A DNA stretch of 64,000 nt from Gilliamella sp. N-G2. Its GTDB lineage: Bacteria > Pseudomonadota > Gammaproteobacteria > Enterobacterales > Orbaceae. Below are positions 28,757-39,526 of this stretch, one piece after another. Each line of letters starts with the position of its first letter. The stretch's first letter is position 1. Location: positions 1-64,000 of the forward strand of contig NZ_NAST01000015.1 in assembly GCF_002142215.1 (NCBI RefSeq), given 5' to 3'. The notes beneath the pieces were generated by a model. The model was not told the origin of the DNA. It worked only from the letters and a program-made list of their open reading frames with translations, and did no database searches. Position numbers and translations under genes: made by a program.

Positions 28757-30664
28757 GTGGAACATACGTCATCTGGGCATAGTTTTTTATCATTAATGTC
28801 TGCTTTTTTACCTAATTATATAATTGAGTATTGCCCACTTATAACTGTTTGCTTTTTACTTTTTATTGCTATTTTATTGTTTTCATTAAGCAAATTAAGA
28901 ATGGATATTATTGCTCTACTAACAATAACCGCAATAACCATTACTGGCATATTAACCCCAGCCGAAGCGCTTTCAGGATTCAGTGATCCCAATATAATTC
29001 TCATTGCGTTGTTATTCGTAATAGGAGAAAGCTTAGTCAGAACAGGCATCTCTTACAAAATGAGTGAATATATCTTAAAAGCAGCTGGTAAAAATGACAT
29101 ACGGATAATTACATTCATTATGTTGGGTGTGGCTTTATTGGGGTCAATCATGAGCTCAACCGGTGTAGTTGCAATTTTTATTCCTGTAGTTATTAGTATT
29201 GCTAACCATACGGGTATTCATGTAAAAAAACTGATGATGCCTTTGTGTATTGCCGCATTAATTAGTGGCATGATGACCCTTGTTGCAACAGCACCAAACC
29301 TTGTTGTGAATAGTGAACTTAATCGAGCAGCATTAACCGAATTTAGTTTCTTTTCTATTACCCCAATAGGACTTGGTGTGTTAATTGTAGGCATTATATA
29401 TTGCTTGTTAACTCGCAATTGGTTACTTACAGCTGACCAAATCACGGCTAACAACAGTCAACCACAAAGACGTAAAATTACTGATTTAATTAGAGATTAC
29501 AAACTAATTGGCCGAGCTCATCGTGCACAAATTCTTCCCGGTTCACCTTTTGTTGGTCGAACTATTGATGGATTACATTTGCGTACCGAACACGGGGTAA
29601 ATGTCATTGGTATTGAACGTTGGCGAAAATTTCAAAAAGTACTTATCCCTGTTAATGGTAGTACCGAATTTAGGGAAAACGACATTCTTTTATTGGACAT
29701 GTCACATTCCGAAGCTGATTACCGTACCTTTCTAACCACTAACAATCTTGAACCAAAAGTACTACGTGGTGAATATTTTTCTGAACAAGTCAAAGAAGTT
29801 GGTATGGCTGAAGTCGCACTGTTACCTGAATCATCATTATGTGGAAAAACGCTGAATCAAATTGATTTTAGAGAAAAATATTTTTTGACAGTTATTGGGA
29901 TTTGGCGAAACCATGCACCCGTTGAAACCAATAACTTATTCCAAGAACGTTTAGAAATGAGTGATACACTTTTAGTGTGTGGAGATTGGGGATCAATACA
30001 AAAACTACAAACTCGTACTAGCGATTTTGTGGTATTAGATTACCCTTCAGACATTGATGATGTTGCACCTGCAAGCTCTCAGGCTTTTGTCGCACTATTT
30101 AATCTTGCAATAATGATTGTTTTAATGGTTACAGGTATTGTCCCAAATGTCGTTGCTGCACTGATTGCGTGTTTATTAATGGGCGCTACCCGCTGCATCG
30201 ATATGGCGAATGCTTATAAATCGATTCATTGGCCAACGTTAATTCTAATTATCGGTATGATGCCTTTCGCGATCGCGTTAAATAAAACGGGAGGGATTTC
30301 ACTCATATCAGCATGGCTAGAAATCCATTTACGTCCATTTGGTCCTTACATGGTGTTAACTTTTATCTTTTTATTATGTTCAATGGTAGGATTATTTATT
30401 TCTAATACCGCAACTGCGATTTTGATTGCACCAATTGCAATTGATTTAGCGATGAAATTTGGTTATTCACCATATCCATTTGCTATGACAGTTGCTATTG
30501 CAACATCTGCTTCATTTATTACACCGGTTTCCTCACCTGTAAAAACAATGGTCGTTGCACCTGGTGGGTATAACTTTAGTGACTTTGTCAAAGTTGGTGT
30601 ACCATTAACATTTTTGGTAATGTTGGTGGATATAGCATTGGTACCAATATTTTTTTCATTTTAA
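28757..30664 (+). CDS. SLC13-family permease with two RCK_C (TrkA-C) domains
   Basis: The 635-residue membrane protein has N-terminal TM helices (about 25-225). Two soluble TrkA-C/RCK_C-like domains follow (about 250-420; GSPFVGRTIDGLHLR, ESSLCGKTLNQIDFR), then C-terminal TM helices. SNTATAILIAPIAI and TAPNLVVNSEL match the SLC13/DASS substrate loops. The E. coli YfbS layout is similar. Substrate unknown: dicarboxylate, sulfate or other anion. The start is GTG at 28757 with a weak ribosome site; ATG at 28796 is possible. Confidence 0.85.
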   Translation: MEHTSSGHSFLSLMSAFLPNYIIEYCPLITVCFLLFIAILLFSLSKLRMDIIALLTITAITITGILTPAEALSGFSDPNIILIALLFVIGESLVRTGISYKMSEYILKAAGKNDIRIITFIMLGVALLGSIMSSTGVVAIFIPVVISIANHTGIHVKKLMMPLCIAALISGMMTLVATAPNLVVNSELNRAALTEFSFFSITPIGLGVLIVGIIYCLLTRNWLLTADQITANNSQPQRRKITDLIRDYKLIGRAHRAQILPGSPFVGRTIDGLHLRTEHGVNVIGIERWRKFQKVLIPVNGSTEFRENDILLLDMSHSEADYRTFLTTNNLEPKVLRGEYFSEQVKEVGMAEVALLPESSLCGKTLNQIDFREKYFLTVIGIWRNHAPVETNNLFQERLEMSDTLLVCGDWGSIQKLQTRTSDFVVLDYPSDIDDVAPASSQAFVALFNLAIMIVLMVTGIVPNVVAALIACLLMGATRCIDMANAYKSIHWPTLILIIGMMPFAIALNKTGGISLISAWLEIHLRPFGPYMVLTFIFLLCSMVGLFISNTATAILIAPIAIDLAMKFGYSPYPFAMTVAIATSASFITPVSSPVKTMVVAPGGYNFSDFVKVGVPLTFLVMLVDIALVPIFFSF

Positions 30665-30721
30665 ATAAAATATATTTTATCATTAATTAAATTAATAGAG
30701 TTAGATTAAGGAGTTAGGAAA

Positions 30722-31063
30722 ATGAGTGATACTCAACAATTTTTTATGTTTATAGGCATAATGACATGCATAGGTGCCGCTTTTAGTTTATTTATGTATG
30801 TATTAATCGTATTACATACGTTAACTGTAAAAAGCACAGTAAGTAAAGATAAAATGACCGATGAAACCTTAATCAAGCTGTATAATGATAAGAAAAAACA
30901 CCTAGATAATAAATCTATAATAATTATAACATCTATTACTATGGGCATATTTATAGGCGGAGGTGTTTGTGGATTTATTTACTATTTTTTCATCAAAAAA
31001 CTTTTTACCGACTCTTATGAAATTTACAAAAATGCTATGATCCAACGTAATTTACCGCTATAA
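30722..31063 (+). CDS. small protein with two predicted TM helices, unknown
   Basis: The 113-residue protein has hydrophobic segments at about 8-32 and 63-88, with a Lys-rich stretch between them. A good Shine-Dalgarno (AAGGAG) precedes the ATG. I do not recognise a family. It follows the SLC13-like gene by 57 bp and may be co-transcribed with it. Confidence 0.6.
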   Translation: MSDTQQFFMFIGIMTCIGAAFSLFMYVLIVLHTLTVKSTVSKDKMTDETLIKLYNDKKKHLDNKSIIIITSITMGIFIGGGVCGFIYYFFIKKLFTDSYEIYKNAMIQRNLPL

Positions 31064-31087
31064 CGAACCCATACTTTTTAACTATGA

Positions 31088-31124
31088 CACAAAAGTGACT
31101 TTCCATTAAGGGTACACTTTTGTG
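31088..31124 (+). repeat. 10-bp inverted repeat upstream of fmt
   Basis: CACAAAAGTG (31088-31097) and CACTTTTGTG (31115-31124) are perfect complements with a 17-nt loop. No U-tract follows. It may end the small-protein transcript or act in the fmt leader. Confidence 0.45.
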
Positions 31125-31190
31125 ACTAGAGATTGTTATTTCAATTTAAAGTATAATATCTTCCATATTTTAATTATGGATATATTGCAC

Positions 31191-32156
31191 ATGCCACAAA
31201 CCACTAAACCCTTAAATATTATTTTTGCAGGTACACCTGATTTTGCTGCCACGCATTTAAAAGCCCTAATTGACTCAGACCATAATGTCATCGCCGTCTT
31301 CAGCCAACCAGATAGGCCCGCAGGTCGAGGAAATAAGTTAACGGCAAGCCCCGTAAAACAATTAGCAATCGAAAACAATCTTCCCATTTATCAACCAGCC
31401 ACACTCAAAACCGTAGAAAATCAGCACATCATTGCCAATCTTAATGCCGATATTATGATTGTGGTTGCTTATGGATTAATTTTACCTCAAGCAGTACTTG
31501 ATATGCCAAAACTTGGATGTTTAAATGTCCATGGTTCTTTATTGCCTAAATGGCGAGGTGCAGCGCCAATTCAGCGTGCGTGTTGGGCTGGAGATAGTGA
31601 AACAGGTATCACCATTATGCAAATGGATGCCGGACTTGATACTGGTGATATGCTTTATAAGTTAGCATGCCCAATTGAATCGTCTGACACCAGTGCAACA
31701 CTATATGAAAAGTTAGCTAAATTAGGGCCACAAGCATTACTTGAGACACTAACACAGATTAATCAAGGAAAAATTAAACCTGAAAAGCAACAACAATCAC
31801 AAGCCACTTATGCAGAAAAATTATCTAAACAAGAGGCTAAATTAGATTGGAATTTATCAGCAATACAACTGGAACGATGTGTGCGAGCATTTAACCCTTG
31901 GCCAGTTAGTTACTTTGAAGTAAATGGTGAACCTATAAAAGTTTGGCAAGCTCAAGTTATGGCAACTCAACATAATCAACCCGTTGGCACCATTTTACAG
32001 GCTGATAAGAAAGGAATTTGTATTGCCACCAGTGATGGATCATTAAATATGACAATATTACAACCAGCAGGTAAAAAACCAATGTCCGCCCAAGACCTAC
32101 TAAACTCTCGTAAATCTTGGTTTGAAGTGGGTAAAATACTAGGTAGTAATCAATAG
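31191..32156 (+). CDS. fmt: methionyl-tRNA formyltransferase
   Basis: The enzyme formylates initiator Met-tRNA with 10-formyl-tetrahydrofolate. The N-terminal [12 protein letters not shown], catalytic Asn112 and His114 in [15 protein letters not shown], and Asp150 in [10 protein letters not shown] are present, with a C-terminal tRNA-binding domain. The frame extends upstream, but the ATG at 31191 gives 321 residues (E. coli 315). Unlike E. coli, def and rsmB are not adjacent. Confidence 0.95.
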   Translation: MPQTTKPLNIIFAGTPDFAATHLKALIDSDHNVIAVFSQPDRPAGRGNKLTASPVKQLAIENNLPIYQPATLKTVENQHIIANLNADIMIVVAYGLILPQAVLDMPKLGCLNVHGSLLPKWRGAAPIQRACWAGDSETGITIMQMDAGLDTGDMLYKLACPIESSDTSATLYEKLAKLGPQALLETLTQINQGKIKPEKQQQSQATYAEKLSKQEAKLDWNLSAIQLERCVRAFNPWPVSYFEVNGEPIKVWQAQVMATQHNQPVGTILQADKKGICIATSDGSLNMTILQPAGKKPMSAQDLLNSRKSWFEVGKILGSNQ

Positions 32157-32166
32157 TCAAAAACAA

Positions 32167-32195
32167 AATATTACAGGATGATATCCTGTAATATT
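32167..32195. terminator. bidirectional terminator between fmt and tehB
   Basis: AATATTACAGGAT (32167-32179) pairs perfectly with ATCCTGTAATATT (32183-32195) with a 3-nt loop. T-runs follow on the plus strand (32200-32206) and the minus strand is also U-rich past the stem. The right arm touches the tehB stop. Confidence 0.8.
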
Positions 32196-33054
32196 ATCGT
32201 TTTTTTGCCAGTAAAGTCGCAAAACGAAGCTTTATTCGGTTGCCATGGATATCCGTTTTATGCAATTCACCAACATCTTCATTATATTTTATAATCTGCC
32301 AATCCTGATAATAATTACGTAGTTCATTCTCTTTAAACGTAAACGAGAAGCCAACTGTGCAAGGAAAATCATCTGTTGACATAGCACAAACAATTAAATT
32401 ATAACCACCTGATTTAGTTATCGTTTGCATATTGTGAATAATATCGGGAATTCTATCTGGTTGTAAAAACATCATCACAACGGTTGAAATAATTAAATCA
32501 TAATTACCTTTTAAATCAGCTTGGTTTATATCATAAATAGATGCCTTGATATGAGATAGATCATCATTGGCAATAATTTGTTGTAAATTACTGATACTCA
32601 TTTCCGATTTGTCAACAGCATCAACATCGAAGCCAAGTAGCTGCAAATAGAGTGAATTGCGACCAGAACCACACCCTAAATCTAAAGCTTTTCCAGCTTG
32701 AATAATTTGGCAAACATCTAACACATCAGAATGCGTTTTAGTCATTTGATATTTTTTCTGGGTATAATCTTCAGGTTGACAATAAAAAGCCAGTTGACAC
32801 TGTAGATCATCGGATACTTGCGCAATTCGATGCCATTGTTGAGGCAAAATAAATGGAGGTTGATGATCAACATCAAAAACATATTGAGAAATGATCTCAC
32901 CTTGCTCGGTTAACATATCAAAATTCATACGACCTTTAATAACGTTTAATTTTGCCCATGTTCCTACTTGTGTATTATGTTTTTCACAAAACATTTTCGG
33001 TAAAGTTGTTGCATCCCAAACTGGTAGCGTTTTATAGCAAACTAAATCCTTCAT
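32194..33054 (-). CDS. tehB: SAM-dependent methyltransferase TehB
   Basis: This tellurite/selenite-resistance methyltransferase has an N-terminal DUF1971 cupin-like domain (about 1-85). The class I methyltransferase domain follows, with motif I ALDLGCGSGRNSLYL. The two-domain form matches Haemophilus TehB (286 residues); E. coli TehB lacks the N-terminal domain. MKDLVCYKTLPVW is the conserved start, so the upstream 22 codons are left out; a second ATG directly precedes (33057). Confidence 0.9.
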   Translation of the reverse strand: MKDLVCYKTLPVWDATTLPKMFCEKHNTQVGTWAKLNVIKGRMNFDMLTEQGEIISQYVFDVDHQPPFILPQQWHRIAQVSDDLQCQLAFYCQPEDYTQKKYQMTKTHSDVLDVCQIIQAGKALDLGCGSGRNSLYLQLLGFDVDAVDKSEMSISNLQQIIANDDLSHIKASIYDINQADLKGNYDLIISTVVMMFLQPDRIPDIIHNMQTITKSGGYNLIVCAMSTDDFPCTVGFSFTFKENELRNYYQDWQIIKYNEDVGELHKTDIHGNRIKLRFATLLAKKR

Positions 33055-33247
33055 CATAAAATACCAAACCAAGCAATTTAATAGTTGAGTATTATAGTCA
33101 ACTATTAACACAATAAACAACTTCTTTTTTAGAAATAAAATGACAATTAAATAGGTAAAAATAAATTTATAGTAGCGAAGTTAACTATATCAACATATAA
33201 TCATCAGCATTCTATACTTTATAGTAAAAATATTAGAGGAATAATTT

Positions 33248-34036
33248 ATGGGATTTTTAACAGGTAAACGCATTCTGGTTACCGGCGTTGCAAGCAACCG
33301 TTCTATCGCTTATGGTATTGCAAAAGCAATGCATCGAGAAGGCGCTGAATTAGCTTTTACTTATCAAAGCGAAAAATTAAAAAGCCGCGTTGAAGAATTT
33401 GCTGCTGATTTTAATTCTAAAATCGTTTTACCTTGCGATGTGGCACATGATGACAGTATCACATCATTATTTACTGAGTTAGCAAAAACATGGGATAAAT
33501 TTGATGGTTTTGTACACGCTATTGCTTTTGCGCCAGGAGATCAATTAGATGGTGACTATATTAATGCTGTAACGCGTGAAGGTTTTGCAATTGCCCACGA
33601 TATCAGTTCTTATAGCTTTGTTGCGATGGCTAAAGCTTGTCGTTCAATGCTTAATCCTAATTCAGCATTAGTTACTCTTTCTTACCTAGGTGCTGAACGT
33701 GCAATTCCTAACTATAATGTTATGGGTCTTGCTAAAGCATCTTTAGAAGCAAATGTACGTTATATGGCAAATGCAATGGGACCTGAAGGTATACGTGTAA
33801 ATGCGATTTCAGCTGGTCCTATTCGTACTTTAGCTGCATCAGGTATTAAAGATTTTAAAAAGATGTTATCACATTGTGAATCAGTTACCCCTATTCGTCG
33901 TACAGTAACCATCGAAGATGTGGGTAATTCAGCAGCATTCTTATGTTCGAACCTATCTTCAGGTATTACCGGTGAAGTTATTCATGTAGATGGTGGGTTT
34001 AGCATCGCTGCTATGAATGAATTAGAACTTAAATGA
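33248..34036 (+). CDS. fabI: enoyl-ACP reductase (NADH) FabI
   Basis: This short-chain dehydrogenase catalyses the last step of fatty-acid elongation. The 262 residues equal E. coli FabI. Tyr146, Tyr156 and Lys163 are in place ([19 protein letters not shown]), and the cofactor loop is [15 protein letters not shown]. Residue 93 is Ala where E. coli has Gly. It is monocistronic, with AGAGGA before the ATG and a strong terminator after. Confidence 0.97.
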   Translation: MGFLTGKRILVTGVASNRSIAYGIAKAMHREGAELAFTYQSEKLKSRVEEFAADFNSKIVLPCDVAHDDSITSLFTELAKTWDKFDGFVHAIAFAPGDQLDGDYINAVTREGFAIAHDISSYSFVAMAKACRSMLNPNSALVTLSYLGAERAIPNYNVMGLAKASLEANVRYMANAMGPEGIRVNAISAGPIRTLAASGIKDFKKMLSHCESVTPIRRTVTIEDVGNSAAFLCSNLSSGITGEVIHVDGGFSIAAMNELELK

Positions 34037-34055
34037 TTGAGTAGAACATTTTTAT

Positions 34056-34085
34056 AAAGGGCTAATTGTAAAATTGGCCCTTTTT
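34056..34085 (+). terminator. terminator after fabI
   Basis: AAAGGGCTAATT (34056-34067) pairs with AATTGGCCCTTT (34072-34083), one T-G pair, with a GTAA loop and five T. Confidence 0.88.
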
Positions 34086-34145
34086 ATTACATCAATGCAG
34101 ATATTTCAACGAATATATTCTTTAGTTTAATTTTAAATATCATTG

Positions 34146-34436
34146 CTATTTTGCCAAATATCGACATAAATAAGCCGTCGGTTCGACAACCTGCACATCA
34201 AATTGGCTTTCTTTGGCCACATGAAAAACTTGTCCAGCTTCAAATATTTGCCAATCATTTGCCGTAGGCAATAACACTTTAAGTGAACCGGTTATGACGG
34301 TCATTTCCTCTGGATTATCAGTATTAAAAATATATTCACCTGGCAACATCACGCCAACAGAGACTTTACCGGTAGAACCATTTTCAAAGCCGATAGATTT
34401 CACTTTCCCTTCAAAATAATCATTAACTTTCAACAT
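34146..34436 (-). CDS. ppnP: pyrimidine/purine nucleoside phosphorylase PpnP
   Basis: This 96-residue cupin of the DUF1255 family (YaiE in E. coli, 94 residues) shows [39 protein letters not shown] and a C-terminal AYLCRYL, all closely matching PpnP. The enzyme phosphorolyses several nucleosides. It appears monocistronic, with GGGGG before the ATG. Confidence 0.93.
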   Translation of the reverse strand: MLKVNDYFEGKVKSIGFENGSTGKVSVGVMLPGEYIFNTDNPEEMTVITGSLKVLLPTANDWQIFEAGQVFHVAKESQFDVQVVEPTAYLCRYLAK

Positions 34437-34710
34437 AAAATCCCCCTTTCCTTACTATTTTTAGTCATTAGCAATAATTTAATATTAGTTACAATAAAGT
34501 ATTGTGTAAAATTAACGCTATCAGCTTAATTGATTTCAACTAGCTATCCAACTATTATTTACCAATTAAAATTGGTCTCTTGAAACAAAAGCACTTCAAA
34601 AAATAAAACATTAGCAAAACTTGTTAAAATAGGAAAAAATAGCATACAGATGGATTTTTTTCCGTTAAAATCTAACACTATTTGCTCGGTAACAGTTTGT
34701 TGGAGAAAAC

Positions 34711-35283
34711 ATGAAAATAGCAAAAAACACAGTGGTAAGTTTAGCATATCAAGTTCGTACTAAAGATGGTGTTTTAGTTGATGAAGCAACAACAGTTGCA
34801 CCACTCGAATATCTACACGGTGCAGGAAACTTATTACAAGATCTTGAAAATTCCTTAGAAGGCCATCAAGTTGGTGATAAATTTGACGTTGAACTAGTCA
34901 ATCCTTATGGTGATTTTAATGATGCACTAGTACAAAATGTGCCACGTGACGTTTTTGTTGGTGTTGACGAACTTGAAGTCGGTATGCGTTTTTTTGCTGA
35001 CACTGATCAAGGCTCTTTACCTGTTGAAATTACTGCAATTGATGGCGATAGTGTAACTATCGATGGAAATCATATGCTGGCAGGCCAAGATCTAAATTTC
35101 AATGTCGAAGTATTGGCAATTCGTGAAGCAACACCAGATGAAATATCGCATGGACATATTCATGGTGCACACGGTCACGACCATGGGCATGGTGGCTGCG
35201 GTTGTGGCGGACATGACCATGATGAAGATGAAGAAGAAAGAGGTTGTTGTGGCGGTGGTCACGGCGGATGTGGCTGTCATTAA
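34711..35283 (+). CDS. slyD: FKBP-type peptidyl-prolyl isomerase SlyD
   Basis: The cytoplasmic prolyl isomerase and metallochaperone has 190 residues: FKBP domain (about 1-70 and 130-140) with an inserted IF chaperone flap. A His/Cys/Gly-rich tail follows (about 148-190), with clusters such as HGHDHGHGGCGCGGHDHD. The tail binds nickel and other metals in E. coli, where it serves hydrogenase maturation. GGAG precedes the ATG and a terminator follows. Confidence 0.95.
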   Translation: MKIAKNTVVSLAYQVRTKDGVLVDEATTVAPLEYLHGAGNLLQDLENSLEGHQVGDKFDVELVNPYGDFNDALVQNVPRDVFVGVDELEVGMRFFADTDQGSLPVEITAIDGDSVTIDGNHMLAGQDLNFNVEVLAIREATPDEISHGHIHGAHGHDHGHGGCGCGGHDHDEDEEERGCCGGGHGGCGCH

Positions 35284-35307
35284 TTTTTTTCGAATAAATA
35301 ACCAGTT

Positions 35308-35332
35308 AAAAAGCGCTAACAAGCGCTTTTTT
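35308..35332 (+). terminator. terminator after slyD
   Basis: AAAAAGCGC (35308-35316) pairs with GCGCTTTTT (35323-35331) with a 6-nt loop and a continuing T-run. Confidence 0.85.
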
Positions 35333-35430
35333 ATTTGCTGTAAAAATAATTTTATTACTGCGAGCTTGTTCACAACGTTATATATCTCTACTTATTATTT
35401 TTCACAAGTCAGCTAATAATCACATTTTGT

Positions 35431-36123
35431 GTGAATAACAAGAATCCAATTATGCCAGAAAAAAAAACTACCTTAATGCCCCGAGAAAAATTATTACTAT
35501 TTGGTGTCGAAACACTATCTGATGCGGAATTACTCGCCCTTTTCTTGCGCACAGGTATACGTAATTTACCTGTCCTAGATTTATCGCAAAAATTATTAAA
35601 TGAATTTGGCTCATTTTATCATTTAATAAATGCTAGCCACGACGAATTTTGTAAAAAGCAAGGTCTTGGAACTGCAAAATATACTCAATTAAAAGCGGTT
35701 GTTGAACTTTCTAATCGTTATTTGAAAGTTAAAATAAGCCATGAAAATTACTTAACATCACCAAGCTTGACCCATCATTACCTAGCTAGTCGCTTAATGG
35801 ATAAAGATCGTGAAATTTTTATGGTGATATTTTTAGACAATCAGCATCATGTCATTACTTCTGAAGAGATGTTTGTTGGAACCTATAATTGTGTAGAGGT
35901 TCATCCGAGAGAAGTAGCTAGACGGGCATTACAACACAATGCAGCAGCATTAATTTTAGCTCATAATCATCCATCAGGATTGGCTGAACCAAGTCAAGCT
36001 GACCGGATATTAACAAAGAAAATTGAACAAGTTTGTGAATTAATAGATGTTCGCATTGTTGATCACCTTGTGATTGGTAAGGGAGAGTATGTTTCTTTTG
36101 CAGAACGAGGATGGATTTTATAA
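35431..36123 (+). CDS. radC: RadC-family JAB-domain protein
   Basis: The protein has an N-terminal helix-hairpin-helix region and a C-terminal JAB/MPN+ metalloprotease-like domain with LAHNHPSGLAEPSQAD, the JAMM zinc motif. The E. coli homologue was once linked to DNA repair, but the molecular function is unsettled. The start is uncertain: GTG at 35431 (230 residues) or ATG at 35452 (223 residues; E. coli 222); neither has a strong ribosome site. Confidence 0.92.
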   Translation: MNNKNPIMPEKKTTLMPREKLLLFGVETLSDAELLALFLRTGIRNLPVLDLSQKLLNEFGSFYHLINASHDEFCKKQGLGTAKYTQLKAVVELSNRYLKVKISHENYLTSPSLTHHYLASRLMDKDREIFMVIFLDNQHHVITSEEMFVGTYNCVEVHPREVARRALQHNAAALILAHNHPSGLAEPSQADRILTKKIEQVCELIDVRIVDHLVIGKGEYVSFAERGWIL

Positions 36124-36172
36124 TTACTTTTACTTACAATATAAAATTACTAAACCAATTAATGAATAAACT

Positions 36173-36376
36173 ATGAACCAACAACTGGAATTATTAGAAA
36201 CTAAAGTCGCATTCCAAGAAATGACCATTGATGAACTCAATCAGATGGTTGTTAATCTTCAAGCAGATATCAGCAAACTTAAAGAACAATTAATGTTATT
36301 GTCACAAAAGTTACAGGCAACACAAACCTCAAATATTGCTAATTTATCAGAAGAAACACCGCCTCCTCATTATTAA
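36173..36376 (+). CDS. slyX: SlyX family protein
   Basis: The 67-residue coiled-coil protein has [16 protein letters not shown] and the characteristic ending ETPPPHY. Its function is unknown. In E. coli slyX neighbours slyD; here radC lies between them. It starts 49 bp after radC and may be co-transcribed. Confidence 0.92.
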   Translation: MNQQLELLETKVAFQEMTIDELNQMVVNLQADISKLKEQLMLLSQKLQATQTSNIANLSEETPPPHY

Positions 36377-36462
36377 CTACGAGTTTATTAATTCGAGGGA
36401 CTCTAAAATCTACTTTTTACCAATAAAATTATACTCTCGATAAGAAAGCAGAGAAATTAAAA

Positions 36463-36617
36463 TCAAGAAGCAACTAATCCATTTTGTCCATGGCGCATAG
36501 GTTCAAAATAAACAATTACGCCAGCCAAAGTTGTAAATACCGGCTCTAAAATCATGATTATTGCAAAGCAAATCGTAAAATTGTAATAATAAAAATACTC
36601 AATTAGGTAATATCTAG
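36463..36617 (-). pseudogene. remnant of an EamA/DMT transporter C-terminus
   Basis: On the minus strand the frame ending with TGA at 36463 reads AIIMILEPVFTTLAGVIVYF then EPMRHGQNG. This is typical of the last EamA repeat (..LEPVF..L.G...E.....Q..G). There is no start or upstream gene, and the frame runs into the rplQ terminator. The simplest reading is a decayed gene fragment. Confidence 0.55.
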
Positions 36618-36620
36618 ATA

Positions 36621-36648
36621 ATAAAAAACCGGCTAAATAGCCGGTTTT
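36621..36648 (-). terminator. terminator of the alpha operon (after rplQ)
   Basis: AAAACCGGCTA (36625-36635) pairs perfectly with TAGCCGGTTTT (36638-36648). On the minus strand the stem is followed by U-rich sequence. It lies just past the rplQ stop. Confidence 0.9.
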
Positions 36649-36666
36649 AATTTAAGCTTTAATTAT

Positions 36667-37053
36667 TTATTCAGCTGCTGCTTCTGCTTCTACTGCAGGG
36701 CGATCAACTAATTCAATATAAGCCATTGGAGCATTATCTCCATCACGGAAACCACATTTTAAAATGCGAACATAACCACCTGGACGGGTAGCAAAACGTG
36801 GGCCTAAATCAGAAAATAATTTTTTTACTGTATCTTTATCACGGATACGAGCGAAAGCCAGACGGCGATTAGCTACGCTATCGCTTTTAGCTAGCGTAAT
36901 TAACGGCTCAACGACACGACGCAACTCTTTTGCTTTAGGCAATGTTGTTTTGATAATTTCATGTTCAACTAATGAACTTGTCATATTACGAAACATCGCT
37001 TGACGATGGCTGCTATTTCGGTTCAGTTGACGACCACTTTTACGATGGCGCAT
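36667..37053 (-). CDS. rplQ: 50S ribosomal protein L17
   Basis: The 128-residue protein starts [20 protein letters not shown], the canonical L17 N-terminus. It is the last gene of the alpha operon, 30 bp after rpoA. Confidence 0.98.
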   Translation of the reverse strand: MRHRKSGRQLNRNSSHRQAMFRNMTSSLVEHEIIKTTLPKAKELRRVVEPLITLAKSDSVANRRLAFARIRDKDTVKKLFSDLGPRFATRPGGYVRILKCGFRDGDNAPMAYIELVDRPAVEAEAAAE

Positions 37054-37082
37054 AACTTTATCCTTCTTATATAAATTTTATC

Positions 37083-38072
37083 TTAGTCTTCAACAATACT
37101 TGCTGGTGGCCAATTCTCAAGACGCATGCCTAAAGATAAACCACGAGATGCGAGCACATCCTTAATTTCGGTAAGAGATTTTTTACCAAGATTAGGGGTT
37201 TTAAGTAACTCAACTTCGGTACGTTGCACTAAATCACCAATATAATGAACTGCTTCTGCTTTTAAGCAATTAGCAGACCGAACAGTTAATTCCAAATCAT
37301 CTACTGGACGTAAAAGAATTGGATCAAATTCCGGTTTATCTTCTTTGACTTCTGGTTGACGTACATCACGTAAATCAACAAAAGCTTCAAGTTGTTCAGC
37401 CAAAATAGTAGATGCACGACGAATAGATTCTTCTGGATCGATGGTACCATTAGTTTCCATATCGATAACAAGTTTATCTAAATCGGTACGTTGTTCCACA
37501 CGAGCAGCATCGACCGAATAGGCGATACGCTCAACTGGACTATAACATGCATCAACTAATAGACGACCAATAGGTCGCTCTTCATCTTCTGACTTAACTC
37601 GAGCAGAAGCAGGGACATAACCACGCCCTCGTTGCACACGAATACGCATACTAATTGCAGCATTGGCATCAGTAAGATGACAAATTACTAAATCAGGATT
37701 AACAATTTCTACATCACCATCGTGAGTAATATCTGATGCAGTTACAGCACCAATACCTGATTTATTTAAAGTCAGCATAACATCATCTTTGGTATGTACA
37801 CGAACTGCTAATTTTTTCAAATTAAGCAGAATATCAAGCACATCTTCTTGAACGCCTTCTTTAGTACTATACTCATGCAGAACACCGTCAATTTCAACTT
37901 CGGTCACTGCATATCCCGGCATAGATGATAATAAAATGCGGCGTAGTGCATTACCTAAAGTATGTCCAAAACCACGCTCAAGTGGCTCTAAAGTCACTTT
38001 TGCATGAGTTGGGCTGTATTGAACAACGTCAACTAGGTGAGGTTTTAAAAACTCTGTTACAGAACCCTGCAT
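37083..38072 (-). CDS. rpoA: RNA polymerase alpha subunit
   Basis: The 329 residues equal E. coli RpoA. The N-terminal domain (about 1-235) carries dimer motifs such as [21 protein letters not shown] linker leads to the C-terminal domain (about 249-320) with [20 protein letters not shown], which contacts UP elements and activators such as CRP. It lies between rpsD and rplQ. Confidence 0.99.
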   Translation of the reverse strand: MQGSVTEFLKPHLVDVVQYSPTHAKVTLEPLERGFGHTLGNALRRILLSSMPGYAVTEVEIDGVLHEYSTKEGVQEDVLDILLNLKKLAVRVHTKDDVMLTLNKSGIGAVTASDITHDGDVEIVNPDLVICHLTDANAAISMRIRVQRGRGYVPASARVKSEDEERPIGRLLVDACYSPVERIAYSVDAARVEQRTDLDKLVIDMETNGTIDPEESIRRASTILAEQLEAFVDLRDVRQPEVKEDKPEFDPILLRPVDDLELTVRSANCLKAEAVHYIGDLVQRTEVELLKTPNLGKKSLTEIKDVLASRGLSLGMRLENWPPASIVED

Positions 38073-38097
38073 TATGTCCTCTCTTAAGTGCTAAACT

Positions 38098-38736
<639 letters not shown>

Positions 38737-38764
38737 CTATAAACATTCAATGTTTAATAAAAAA

Positions 38765-39154
<390 letters not shown>

Positions 39155-39169
39155 TTATTATCACCTCAA

Positions 39170-39526
39170 TTATTTCTTGATTGGCTTACGCGGGCCCTTA
39201 CGGGTACGAGCGTTAGTCTTTGTGCGTTGACCACGGACAGGAAGTCCACGACGATGACGCACACCACGATAACAACCAAGGTCTAATAAACGCTTGATAC
39301 TCATAGTTACTTCACGACGTAAATCACCTTCAACAGTGAATTTAGCGACTTGTTCACGTAACTTTTCAATCTGATCTTCAGATAGTTCTCTGATCTTAAC
39401 ATGTTCAGGAATACCAGCTTCAGCACAAATTGTCTTAGCGCGAGTATTACCGATACCATAAATTGCTTGTAATGCAATCACAGTATGTTGTTGATCAGGA
39501 ATGTTAATGCCTGCTATACGGGCCAC
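39170..39526 (-). CDS. rpsM: 30S ribosomal protein S13
   Basis: The 118 residues begin [19 protein letters not shown]. The start is GTG at 39526, in the context AGGAGTGCATAGTG, which I recall as the same in E. coli, where this GTG is part of the S4-regulated leader structure. It is the first gene of the alpha operon. Confidence 0.98.
   Translation of the reverse strand: MARIAGINIPDQQHTVIALQAIYGIGNTRAKTICAEAGIPEHVKIRELSEDQIEKLREQVAKFTVEGDLRREVTMSIKRLLDLGCYRGVRHRRGLPVRGQRTKTNARTRKGPRKPIKK

Noticed and set aside
34559-34747. 62-residue minus-strand frame between ppnP and slyD
   Set aside because: It overlaps the slyD start and promoter region, and no family or ribosome site was seen.
35155-35283. 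Possible tandem repeat in slyD
   Set aside because: The repetition is the normal metal-binding tail of SlyD.
35092-35416. Frames on both strands in the slyD tail
   Set aside because: They arise from the repetitive His/Gly/Cys-coding tail.
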